From the NCBI RefSeq assembly GCF_009707515.1, contig NZ_WLYI01000003.1, forward strand, positions 186,001 through 250,000: a DNA stretch of 64,000 nt, given 5' to 3'. The notes under the pieces are model-generated. The model worked only from the letters and a program-made list of their open reading frames with translations, was not told the origin of the DNA and ran no database searches. Below are positions 8,246 to 15,852 of the stretch, one piece after another (position 1 is the first letter of the stretch; every line of letters begins with the position of its first letter). The translations under genes and the position numbers were made by a program. This DNA is from Pseudomonas karstica. GTDB taxonomy: Bacteria > Pseudomonadota > Gammaproteobacteria > Pseudomonadales > Pseudomonadaceae.

Positions 8246-9276
8246 TCCACCGCCTGCATACCTGCCTGCGTTTGTGGTGCAAGGGCGTGGCTGAAGAAGC
8301 GCCCGGCCTCCTCGATCAGGTTGCGATGAATGCCCTCGCGATCGACCCCCGCGGCATCGGTGCACAGTGCCGGCATGCGCGCCCGCTGATCGTTATCGCA
8401 GGGCGCCATGAAAATGAAGTGCCCTGCTCCCGCCAACAGCTTGAAGTCCGGAGGCTGCGGCAACTTGCGTGCCAGGGCGGCGGCGTTCTTGTCTAGTGCT
8501 ACCAGGTTGTCGCCGTCACCGCTGTAGAGCAGCACCGGAACATGCACATCCGCCAAGGTGTGACGACCAAACATCAGGCTTAACGGGGCCATCAACATCA
8601 AGGCATGGATCCGAGGATCGGCCTGGGGTTGCAGGTCATCGCGGTCGACAATCAACTCACCCTTGGCGCTACACGCGTCACGGTCCTGCGGACGTTGTTG
8701 GCAATAATGTCGCAGCCGGCCCAGGTCAGGCTTGGCCCCCGCCAGAATCAACGCCGTCTCGCCACCCGCCGAATACCCGATGATGCCCACCTGATCACCA
8801 TTGACGGCTGGGGACAGCATTGGGTCGCCCAGGGTGGCAGTGATCGCTTCGGAAATCTGGATGGGCCGGCCGTACAAATTGCTCAAGGTGCCCAGGCGGC
8901 TGTGGTCTTTGTAGTTGTCACCGGGATGCAGTACCGCCACCACGACAAAACCCTTGCGCGCCAGGGAGGTGGCCAGGTCATGCAAGGCCAGGGGCGTACC
9001 GGTGTTGCCATGGGACAGCATCAGCATCGGAAAGCGGCCAATGGCGACCTTCGAGTCCTCGGTGGCCGCAATGCGATAGGCGCCTACTTGAGTCGAGCGC
9101 TCGTGAGCGCTGGAGGGGTAAAAAGCGATGGCTTTCATCGGCTGGGCATCCAGCGGATCGAGAAAACTCATGCGATGAAAGCCCGCGTTCCAATGAGAGG
9201 TCGACGCGGGGGCGGCGTGCACTGAGCCCAGGCCATCGAGCAACGAAAGAACCAGAACTGCACAAAGACGCATCAT
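8239..9276 (-). CDS. Exported alpha/beta hydrolase (dienelactone hydrolase/PAF-acetylhydrolase-like)
   Basis: This 345-residue secreted alpha/beta hydrolase has a signal peptide MMRLCAVLVLSLLDGLGSVHA. The oxyanion strand LMLSHGNTG is followed by GYSAGG, whose serine is the nucleophile, and an acid/histidine segment near GAGHFIF completes a plausible triad. The layout resembles predicted dienelactone hydrolases and bacterial platelet-activating factor acetylhydrolases, so an ester or lactone substrate in the periplasm is likely. A GTG at 9288 is possible, but the AAAGG at about 9290-9295 is better placed for the ATG at 9276, which starts directly at the signal peptide. The substrate is unknown. 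Confidence 0.8.
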   Translation of the reverse strand: MMRLCAVLVLSLLDGLGSVHAAPASTSHWNAGFHRMSFLDPLDAQPMKAIAFYPSSAHERSTQVGAYRIAATEDSKVAIGRFPMLMLSHGNTGTPLALHDLATSLARKGFVVVAVLHPGDNYKDHSRLGTLSNLYGRPIQISEAITATLGDPMLSPAVNGDQVGIIGYSAGGETALILAGAKPDLGRLRHYCQQRPQDRDACSAKGELIVDRDDLQPQADPRIHALMLMAPLSLMFGRHTLADVHVPVLLYSGDGDNLVALDKNAAALARKLPQPPDFKLLAGAGHFIFMAPCDNDQRARMPALCTDAAGVDREGIHRNLIEEAGRFFSHALAPQTQAGMQAVDQ

Positions 9277-9364
9277 GGGGATGTCCACCTTTGCTGCGTG
9301 ACCATAGGGACGGTTAAACCCATGCCAGCATAACCTGGGTCAAATAGCAGGCAGCGCGAGAACC

Positions 9365-9412
9365 AAAAAACTCCGTACTCCGGCCGCTTCAGGCCACCAG
9401 AATACAGAGTTT
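9365..9412 (-). terminator. Rho-independent terminator of azoR
   Basis: In the minus-strand RNA, a 16-base-pair stem (bases 9397-9412 with 9368-9383) closes a 13-base loop and is followed by a U run (the A run at 9365-9370 on the plus strand). Three positions pair as G-U in the minus-strand transcript but would be C-A mismatches in the opposite transcript. The structure therefore works only in the azoR direction. It sits 52 bases downstream of the azoR stop. Confidence 0.8.
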
Positions 9413-9463
9413 AGGCATCTCGAATCAGATGGATATCGAGGGGAGCTGAAATTTACACAAGCC

Positions 9464-10075
9464 TTACGCAGCAGCGAACAATTGCTCGTTGATGTGCACA
9501 TTGGCGTCGCTCATCGCCTTGCTGCGCAACTCGTCACCATAAGCCAGGCCATGGGCGCGGACGAATTCGATGTCGGTGATACCGAGGAAGCCCAGCAGAA
9601 CTTTCAGGTAGTCTTCATGAGCCACGCCAGTGGCTTGGCCGGCGTGCAGACCGCCAGAGGTGGAGACCACAATCACTTTCTTGTTGCCACACAGGCCTTC
9701 AGGACCGGCTTCGGTGTAGCGAAAGGTCTGGCCAGCGACTGCGATGCGGTCGATCCAGGCTTTGAGTTGGGTTGGGATGGTGAAGTTGTACATCGGTGCA
9801 GCCAAGACCACTGCATCGGCGGCGAGGAATTCGGCCAGGGTCCGCGCGCTCAGGTCGGCTTCATGTTTTTGCACCGCATTGCGCAACTCGGCGGCAGTTC
9901 CGAGAGCTCCCAGGGTAGCGCCGGAGAAGTGATCGATGCCTTCGCTGGCCAGGTCGCGGTAGGTCACTTCGACACTTGGTTCAGCTGCCTGCCAGGCCTT
10001 GACCACGCCAGCACTCAGTTGGCGGGAAGCGGAGTTGTCACCAAGGATGCTTGAATCGATATGCAATAGTTTCAT
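9464..10075 (-). CDS. azoR: FMN-dependent NADH:quinone oxidoreductase / azoreductase
   Basis: This 203-residue flavodoxin-fold enzyme begins [20 protein letters not shown], the FMN phosphate-binding start of AzoR proteins. [19 protein letters not shown] and STSGG also match the isoalloxazine-binding segments. It reduces quinones and azo dyes with NADH and protects against electrophilic quinones. The ATG at 10075 follows GGAG by seven bases; the open frame continues upstream to 10141 without family similarity. It is divergent from a LysR regulator, the usual arrangement for inducible azoR, and ends at a strong terminator. Confidence 0.93.
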   Translation of the reverse strand: MKLLHIDSSILGDNSASRQLSAGVVKAWQAAEPSVEVTYRDLASEGIDHFSGATLGALGTAAELRNAVQKHEADLSARTLAEFLAADAVVLAAPMYNFTIPTQLKAWIDRIAVAGQTFRYTEAGPEGLCGNKKVIVVSTSGGLHAGQATGVAHEDYLKVLLGFLGITDIEFVRAHGLAYGDELRSKAMSDANVHINEQLFAAA

Positions 10076-10201
10076 GGGGGATCTCCAAGTGTGGACCGCC
10101 ACCGGGCGATCAAGTTGTGATAATCCTACAGATGAAACCAATAGCTGATTAGTCGGTTAAAATGCGATAGTTCGTCCCACTGATAGGACAATAGGCCTTG
10201 C

Positions 10202-11110
10202 ATGCAAGATCTCAACGACCTTTATTATTTCGCCAAAGTGGTGGAAGCCGGTGGCTTTGCCGCCGCAGGGCGGCTATTGGGGGTTCCCAAATCACGGCTG
10301 TCGCGGCGCATTGCCGAGCTGGAAGAACGCCTCGGTGTGCGCCTGCTGCAACGTACCACCCGACAATTGACCTTGACCGCCGTCGGTGAGCGGTACCTTC
10401 GCCATTGCCAGGCGATGCTGTTGGAAGCGGAAATGGCCGATGAGGCGGTGGCCAGCATGTCCAGCGAACCGCGAGGCCGGTTGCGCGTCAGTTGCCCGGC
10501 AGCAATGGCCCAACATATGCTTCCGACAGTGGTTGCCAGATTCCTCGCCGCCTACCCACTGGTGCAACTGGAAATGATGGTGGTCAATCGCCGCGTGGAC
10601 CTGGTGGCTGAGAGCATCGATGTCGCACTGCGTGTGCGTGAACAGGGGGATGAAGACCCATTGCTGGTGACCCGGCGCCTGCGCCAGGCCCAGACGGCGA
10701 TGGTTGCCAGCCCGGAATTCGTGCGTAATCGCCAGATCAACAGCCTCGAAGACCTCAAGCAGTTGCCCGTACTGGGAGCCCTGGAAGCGGACCGATTGGT
10801 GCACCTGCGCATTCTGGACCCGCAGGGTAATGCCCAGGACTTGGTCATGGAGGCGCGCCTGGGCATTGACGATTTTCTGGTACGCAAGGCCTGCGCCATT
10901 GCCGGGCTGGGTTTCACCGTGCTGCCAATGATGTACTGCGAAGAGGAGCTGGCCAGCGGGCAGTTGGTGCAACTGTTACCCGAATGGTCTTTACCGGGTG
11001 GCTGGTTGCAGGCCGTTTACCCTCACCGCCGCGGCGTATTACCGGCCATACGTGCCTGGATCGATTTTCTGGATGAAGCCTTCAAAAGCTGTGGAGACCG
11101 TTTGCTATGA
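10202..11110 (+). CDS. LysR family transcriptional regulator, likely regulator of azoR
   Basis: This 302-residue LysR-type regulator has an N-terminal winged helix (about 4-62, with AAAGRLLGVPKSRLSRRIAE as recognition region) and a C-terminal periplasmic-binding-like effector domain. It belongs to the group that controls adjacent oxidoreductases in response to quinones or electrophiles. It is divergent from azoR across a 126-base interval (10076-10201) that contains GTCC-N8-GGAC (10173-10188), a possible operator half-site pair. Its stop overlaps the next gene's start (ATGA). Confidence 0.88.
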   Translation: MQDLNDLYYFAKVVEAGGFAAAGRLLGVPKSRLSRRIAELEERLGVRLLQRTTRQLTLTAVGERYLRHCQAMLLEAEMADEAVASMSSEPRGRLRVSCPAAMAQHMLPTVVARFLAAYPLVQLEMMVVNRRVDLVAESIDVALRVREQGDEDPLLVTRRLRQAQTAMVASPEFVRNRQINSLEDLKQLPVLGALEADRLVHLRILDPQGNAQDLVMEARLGIDDFLVRKACAIAGLGFTVLPMMYCEEELASGQLVQLLPEWSLPGGWLQAVYPHRRGVLPAIRAWIDFLDEAFKSCGDRLL

Positions 11111-11469
11111 AAATGAGCGAGGAAGACGTTGCCAATTTCTGCCTGAGCCTGCCCGGCGCACGGGAAGACTACAAATGGGGTGGCGTACGGGTGTTCTCAA
11201 TTGCCGGGAGCAAGATGTTCGCCCTGCAGAACCTGCGGGGCAAATCCCTGGCGTTCAAGGTCGACAAAGAACTGTTCCTTGGGCATGTGGATCGCCCGGG
11301 GATTCACCCCGCACCCTACTTGGCGCGGGCGCAATGGATCATCATGGAAACGCCCTACCCTCTGGGCGCTGAAGAACTGCGCGGCCTGCTGCAACGCTCT
11401 CACCAACTGGTGGTGAGTAAACTGCCCAAGCGCACGCAGGTCGGCCTGTTGCTAGAACAGGGACAATAA
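11107..11469 (+). CDS. MmcQ/YjbR family protein
   Basis: This 120-residue protein of the MmcQ/YjbR family has a CyaY-like fold proposed to bind DNA. It contains LPGAREDYKWGG, KMFALQNL and HPAPYLARAQWIIM, in the order typical of the family. Its molecular role is not established. The start overlaps the LysR stop by four bases (ATGA), suggesting co-translation; an ATG two codons downstream at 11113 is equally possible. The 3' end overlaps the convergent DUF1294 gene by 18 bases. Confidence 0.85.
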   Translation: MKMSEEDVANFCLSLPGAREDYKWGGVRVFSIAGSKMFALQNLRGKSLAFKVDKELFLGHVDRPGIHPAPYLARAQWIIMETPYPLGAEELRGLLQRSHQLVVSKLPKRTQVGLLLEQGQ

Positions 11470-11844
11470 CGTACCGCCGAGAAACAGCTGGTCAATCCAG
11501 AACACCTGGTGCAGCAGGACGATCCCCCAGAACACCACTTGGTACGACACCTTGCGGGTCTTGTGGCGAAACACTTGCTGGGCAATCAACGCACCCGGCC
11601 AGCCGCCCGCGAGCTCCACCGCGTGCAGGACGTTTTCCGGAGTACGCCAACTGTCGGTGCGCGCCTTGCGTTTATCACTCCAGTACAGGAAGAACGCCAC
11701 AATGCTGACCCCGCTGTACGCCACCAGCGGGATCAACGAGACGCTGCGATACCACAGCAGTGCCGAGCCGAACACCGGCAAGGCACACAGCAACACCAAT
11801 ACCAAAACCTTGAAGCGCGGATGTTGGATGGCTGGATTATTCAT
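11452..11844 (-). CDS. DUF1294 family membrane protein
   Basis: This 130-residue protein has about three to four membrane helices and the DUF1294 core: YWSDKRKAR, then RTPENVLHAVELAGGWPGALIAQ (broken by family spacing), then FRHKTRKVSYQ. The function of the family is unknown; some members carry a cold-shock domain, which is absent here. The ATG at 11844 begins MNNPAIQHPRF just after the uppP stop (11850), so the genes are likely co-transcribed. The open frame upstream to 11931 only reads back into uppP. Confidence 0.83.
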   Translation of the reverse strand: MNNPAIQHPRFKVLVLVLLCALPVFGSALLWYRSVSLIPLVAYSGVSIVAFFLYWSDKRKARTDSWRTPENVLHAVELAGGWPGALIAQQVFRHKTRKVSYQVVFWGIVLLHQVFWIDQLFLGGTLLSLF

Positions 11845-11849
11845 GTTCT

Positions 11850-12680
11850 TCACGCCTGCGCGGCCGCCCAATCGATCCAGCCAAACTGCCAGGTAGCCAG
11901 GATCACCAGGCCGAAAACAATCCGGTACCACGCAAAGGCCGCATAGCTGTGGTTGGCGATGAATTTGAGCAGGCCCTTGACCGCAATCATCGCAAAGATG
12001 AATGAGGTGACAAAGCCAACGGCAAACACCGGTAGGTCATCGGGCTGAAACAGCTCACGGTATTTGTAGCCCGAATACACCGCTGCACCGACCATGGTGG
12101 GCATTGCCAGGAAGAACGAAAACTCGGTGGCGGTCTTGCGCGACAGGCCAAACAGCAGGCCGCCAATGATGGTCGAGCCAGACCGTGAGGTACCGGGAAT
12201 CATCGCCAGGCACTGCGCAAAACCAACCTTGAGGGCATCTTGCCAGGTAATCTCATCGACGGTTTCAGCGTGGATTTCATGTTGGCGGCGCTCAGCCCAC
12301 AGCATGATGATACCGCCCACCACAAGGGCCGTGGCCACGGTAATCGGGTTAAACAGATACTCGTGAATCAGGTCGGCAAAAATCACTCCCAACACCACTG
12401 CGGGCATAAAGGCCACCAACAGGTTGACGGTAAACCGCTGGGCGTTACGTTGGCTGGGCAAGCCTGTGACCACGTCGAGAATCTTGCGCCGAAACTCCCA
12501 GACCACCGCGAGGATGGCACCGAGTTGGATAATGATGTTGAACGCCATAGCCCGCTCACCACCGAACTCAAGCAAGTCGGCGACGATAATCTGGTGGCCG
12601 GTGCTGGAGATCGGCAGAAACTCCGTCAGGCCTTCGACAACGCCTAATATCAATGCCTGTGCGGCGGTCCAAAGATCCAT
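11850..12680 (-). CDS. uppP: Undecaprenyl-diphosphatase UppP (BacA)
   Basis: This 276-residue inner-membrane enzyme recycles undecaprenyl pyrophosphate to the monophosphate lipid carrier for peptidoglycan and other envelope polymers, and its overproduction gives bacitracin resistance. The catalytic motifs are intact: [14 protein letters not shown] (about 15-28) and [13 protein letters not shown] (about 162-174). About eight membrane segments are predicted and the length matches the family. DUF1294 follows immediately. The 253 bases upstream (12681-12933) separate it from the divergent chemoreceptor. Confidence 0.95.
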   Translation of the reverse strand: MDLWTAAQALILGVVEGLTEFLPISSTGHQIIVADLLEFGGERAMAFNIIIQLGAILAVVWEFRRKILDVVTGLPSQRNAQRFTVNLLVAFMPAVVLGVIFADLIHEYLFNPITVATALVVGGIIMLWAERRQHEIHAETVDEITWQDALKVGFAQCLAMIPGTSRSGSTIIGGLLFGLSRKTATEFSFFLAMPTMVGAAVYSGYKYRELFQPDDLPVFAVGFVTSFIFAMIAVKGLLKFIANHSYAAFAWYRIVFGLVILATWQFGWIDWAAAQA

Positions 12681-12933
12681 ACTTCCCCCAAAAGGTCATG
12701 CTCGCGGCATGCCTCGTCGATATTTTTTAGTGGTTCACTAACGAAAGGCGCGCTTATACCCCAGCGCAAATGATCAAGACCGAACTGCAAACATTCCGTA
12801 AGAAATCAGGCAGGACTCAGGTTTTTTGATTCTGGGCCGAAAGCCTATCAGACAAGCCCGATTTTCGCTTTGCGATATTGAAGTGCGTGTTGATACGGCA
12901 CTGACCATTATAAAAACACGGAGTGACAGGACC

Positions 12934-14568
12934 ATGAACAGTTTGCGCAATATGTCGATCAGCCGGCGCCTCTGGTTGATCTTGATCGTTGCCGTGTTGA
13001 TGCTGCTGACCCTGGGCCTGCTGATGCTCAAGCAGATCCATGGCGATCTTTACCAAGCCAAGAGCCAGCAGACCCAACATGTGGTACAGACCGCCAACGG
13101 GGTGCTGGCCTATTACCACACCCTGGAAACCACTGGCGTGCTGACCCGTGAAACTGCGCAAAAGCAGGCTTTGAGCGTGATACGCGGACTGCGTTATGAC
13201 CACGACGATTACTTCTGGATCAACGACCTGACGCCCGTCATGATCATGCACGCGGTCAACCCCAAGCTGGACGGCCAGAACCTGTCGGCGATTCGCGACC
13301 CGGACGGTTTTGCCGTGTTCAATGAGTTTGTCACCCTGGCCAAGGCCAAGGGTGCCGGAATGGTCAATTACCGCTGGCCGAAGCCTGGGGCCGAGGCGCC
13401 GGTGGAAAAAACATCCTATATCCAACTGTTTGAACCTTGGGGCTGGATCATCGGCTCGGGCGTCTACGTCGATGATGTACAAACCGAGTTCCGTGGCCAG
13501 GTATGGAAAGCCTCGATGATGGGTCTGGGTATCGCCGTGATCATGGCCCTGCTTGTGGTGTTGATCGCTCGCAGTATCGTTCGCCCCCTGCAAGCAGCAG
13601 TGAGCGCCATGGCCAATATCGCCAGCGGCGAAAGCGACCTGACCCGCAGCCTCGACACCCACGGCCAGGACGAAGTCACCCAACTGGCTCGTCACTTCAA
13701 TAGCCTCACCACCAAACTGCGCCAGGTGGTCGGCCAGCTACAGGATTGTGCCAATGCCCTCGGCCAGTCATCTGCCGAACTGGGCAGCAACGCCAGCCAG
13801 GCCCATGACCGCAGCCAGCAACAATCCCAGCAAATGGAGTTGGTGGCGACGGCAATCAACGAAGTCACCTATGGCGTACAGGATGTGGCCAAGAACGCCG
13901 AGCATGCGGCCAGCGAGATGCGCGACGCCCAAGCCCAGGCCGAGCAGGGGCAAGTCAATATCGACGGCAGCCTGCAACAGATTGATCAGTTGTCCGCCAC
14001 CATCAACCAGGCCGTGGAAGTGATCCGCACCCTGTCCAGCGAAAGTACCCAGATCGGCGGCGTGCTGGAAGTGATCCGCTCCATTGCCGACCAGACCAAC
14101 CTGCTGGCGCTCAACGCAGCCATCGAAGCGGCCCGCGCCGGTGAGCAAGGACGTGGGTTCGCGGTCGTGGCCGATGAGGTACGACTGCTGGCCCAGCGCA
14201 CGCAAAAATCCACCGCGCAAATCCAGGCCATGATCGAACGCCTGCAAGGCCATTCGGAAGCGGCGGTCAAGGTCATCAGCGACAGTCACCTGGCCTCACA
14301 ACTGACGATCGAACAAGCCGGCCAGGCCGGTGCCAGCCTTAACGCCATCGGCCAGGCCTTGCGCAACCTCAATGGCCTGAATGCCTCGATTGCCAGTGCC
14401 ACCTTGCAGCAGGCCCATGTGGTGGAAGACATCAACCAGAACGTCACCCAGGCAGCCGGGCTTTCCCACGGCACGGAGTTGGCCGCCGAGCAGTCGAGTG
14501 TCGCCAGTGCACATTTGAAGGGCTTGAGTGAACAGTTGGGTGGGTTACTGCGCCAATTCAAGATCTGA
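12934..14568 (+). CDS. Methyl-accepting chemotaxis protein with single Cache domain
   Basis: This 544-residue receptor has membrane helices at about 12-33 and 190-212. The periplasmic region between them is a single Cache_2-type ligand pocket, containing [20 protein letters not shown] and the later [14 protein letters not shown] linker follows, then the cytoplasmic signalling domain with the conserved hairpin tip around [20 protein letters not shown]. Receptors of this layout in Pseudomonas sense small carboxylates such as acetate, pyruvate or malate; the ligand here is inferred. No C-terminal pentapeptide for CheR tethering is seen. The ATG at 12934, eleven bases after GGAG, places the first helix correctly. 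Confidence 0.9.
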   Translation: MNSLRNMSISRRLWLILIVAVLMLLTLGLLMLKQIHGDLYQAKSQQTQHVVQTANGVLAYYHTLETTGVLTRETAQKQALSVIRGLRYDHDDYFWINDLTPVMIMHAVNPKLDGQNLSAIRDPDGFAVFNEFVTLAKAKGAGMVNYRWPKPGAEAPVEKTSYIQLFEPWGWIIGSGVYVDDVQTEFRGQVWKASMMGLGIAVIMALLVVLIARSIVRPLQAAVSAMANIASGESDLTRSLDTHGQDEVTQLARHFNSLTTKLRQVVGQLQDCANALGQSSAELGSNASQAHDRSQQQSQQMELVATAINEVTYGVQDVAKNAEHAASEMRDAQAQAEQGQVNIDGSLQQIDQLSATINQAVEVIRTLSSESTQIGGVLEVIRSIADQTNLLALNAAIEAARAGEQGRGFAVVADEVRLLAQRTQKSTAQIQAMIERLQGHSEAAVKVISDSHLASQLTIEQAGQAGASLNAIGQALRNLNGLNASIASATLQQAHVVEDINQNVTQAAGLSHGTELAAEQSSVASAHLKGLSEQLGGLLRQFKI

Positions 14569-14588
14569 TACATGCCTACAGAACTTCT

Positions 14589-14660
14589 GAAGGTCCTGCG
14601 GCCCTTATCGCAGCCTCGTGCCTCGACAGCGGCTACACAAGCAATCCTTGTAGCCGCTGG
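14589..14660. repeat. Intergenic repeat with perfect hairpin, copy 1
   Basis: Bases 14589-14625 are identical, in opposite orientation, to 49950-49986 over 37 bases. The element continues into a perfect 11-base inverted repeat (14627-14637 with 14649-14659) around an 11-base loop. It lies between the chemoreceptor stop and pnuC. A partial third copy lies at 52566-52588. The sequence, with CGAGGCACGAGGCTGCG, is of the type scattered between genes in the P. fluorescens group. Confidence 0.8.
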
Positions 14661-14733
14661 AGTAGTCCATGCTCCTATAAAGGTGCCTGTTTGGTTACAA
14701 TCGGCGCCCTCTCCCACTCCCCAAGGAAACCCC

Positions 14734-15297
14734 ATGTCCGGGCTTGAACTGTTTGCCGCCGCGCTGGGGGTGATCGCCGTCTGGTTGACGGTCAAACAGA
14801 ACCCCTGGTGCTGGCCCATCGGCCTGGTGATGGTATTGCTGTACACCTGGGTGTTTTTCGAGGTGAAGCTGTATTCCGATATGTTGCTGCAAGTGGTCTA
14901 CGCCGCCCTGCAACTGTACGGCTGGTGGCAGTGGACCCGGGCCGGTGAGGTCAGGCAAGGCCGTCAGGTCACCAGCCTTGGCCTGCAACCGATCCTTCTG
15001 AGCCTGGCCGTCGGCGCCATGGGCAGTCTGCTTCTGGGCGCTGCCATGGCCCACTGGACCGATGCCGCCCAGCCCTGGCTGGACGCCGCCTTGACCGGTT
15101 TCAGCCTGGTAGCGCAAATGTGGATGGCGCAAAAGCGTGTGCAGTGCTGGCCGCTGTGGATTGTCGTAGATGTGATCTTTGTCGGCCTGTTCCTCTACAA
15201 GGGCCTGTACCTCACCGCTGCACTTTATGCCTTGTTCACCGTGATCGCGGTGCAAGGTTGGCGCGAGTGGCGTGCTGATCCGGCGTTGCGGGCATGA
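14734..15297 (+). CDS. pnuC: Nicotinamide riboside transporter PnuC
   Basis: This 187-residue membrane protein has seven predicted helices and PnuC family motifs: NPWCWPIGLV near the substrate site, and LQLYGWWQWTR, the tryptophan-rich segment. PnuC facilitates nicotinamide riboside entry, and intracellular phosphorylation traps the substrate. The ATG at 14734 follows AAGGAAACCCC; the open frame to 14572 runs through the intergenic repeat and is not coding. Its TGA overlaps the next ATG (ATGA), coupling it to the NR kinase. Confidence 0.93.
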   Translation: MSGLELFAAALGVIAVWLTVKQNPWCWPIGLVMVLLYTWVFFEVKLYSDMLLQVVYAALQLYGWWQWTRAGEVRQGRQVTSLGLQPILLSLAVGAMGSLLLGAAMAHWTDAAQPWLDAALTGFSLVAQMWMAQKRVQCWPLWIVVDVIFVGLFLYKGLYLTAALYALFTVIAVQGWREWRADPALRA

Positions 15298-15818
15298 AAG
15301 TGGTGGTCATGGCCGGTCCCGAGTCCAGCGGTAAAAGCTGGCTGGCAGCGCAATTGCAGGCACATTTTGGTGGCGTGATGGTCGGGGAATATGTGCGCTA
15401 TTTCATCGACTACCACCAGCGCGACACCACCCTGGACGATATTCCGGGCATTGCCCACGGCCAACTGGCCTGGGAAGACGCCGCACGAGCGGAACAGCCT
15501 GCACTGTTGATTCTCGACACTCACCTGCTGACCAACAAGCTGTGGAGCCTGACGCTGTTTGGCGATTACCCCGGATGGCTCGACAGTGAACTGCTGGCCC
15601 GGCACTACGACTTGCACTTGCTACTGTCGCCCGAGGATGTCGGCTGGGCGGAAGATGGGCAGCGTTGCCAGCCGGAACTGGCGGATCGCCTGGCGTTTTT
15701 CCAGGCGAGCCGAGCGTGGCTGGAACAGCATCGGCAACCGTTCCTGGTGATTCGGGGCGATTGGGAGGAACGCCGTATCAGGGCATTTGCAGCGGTGGAA
15801 CAACTGCTGCGAAGGTGA
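15294..15818 (+). CDS. NadR-like ATPase, probable nicotinamide riboside kinase
   Basis: This 174-residue P-loop protein corresponds to the C-terminal kinase domain of NadR (AAA_28), without the NMN adenylyltransferase or repressor parts. The Walker A motif is GPESSGKS (8-15), and GEYVRYF and LILDTHLLTNKLWS match the nucleoside-binding and Walker B regions. It would phosphorylate nicotinamide riboside to NMN. Translational coupling to pnuC (four-base overlap) supports a two-gene NR salvage operon. NMN would then need an adenylyltransferase elsewhere, such as NadD or NadM. Confidence 0.88.
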   Translation: MKVVVMAGPESSGKSWLAAQLQAHFGGVMVGEYVRYFIDYHQRDTTLDDIPGIAHGQLAWEDAARAEQPALLILDTHLLTNKLWSLTLFGDYPGWLDSELLARHYDLHLLLSPEDVGWAEDGQRCQPELADRLAFFQASRAWLEQHRQPFLVIRGDWEERRIRAFAAVEQLLRR

Positions 15819-15852
15819 TGCACCGACGCTTCTCCCCTCGCCCTATCCGGTT

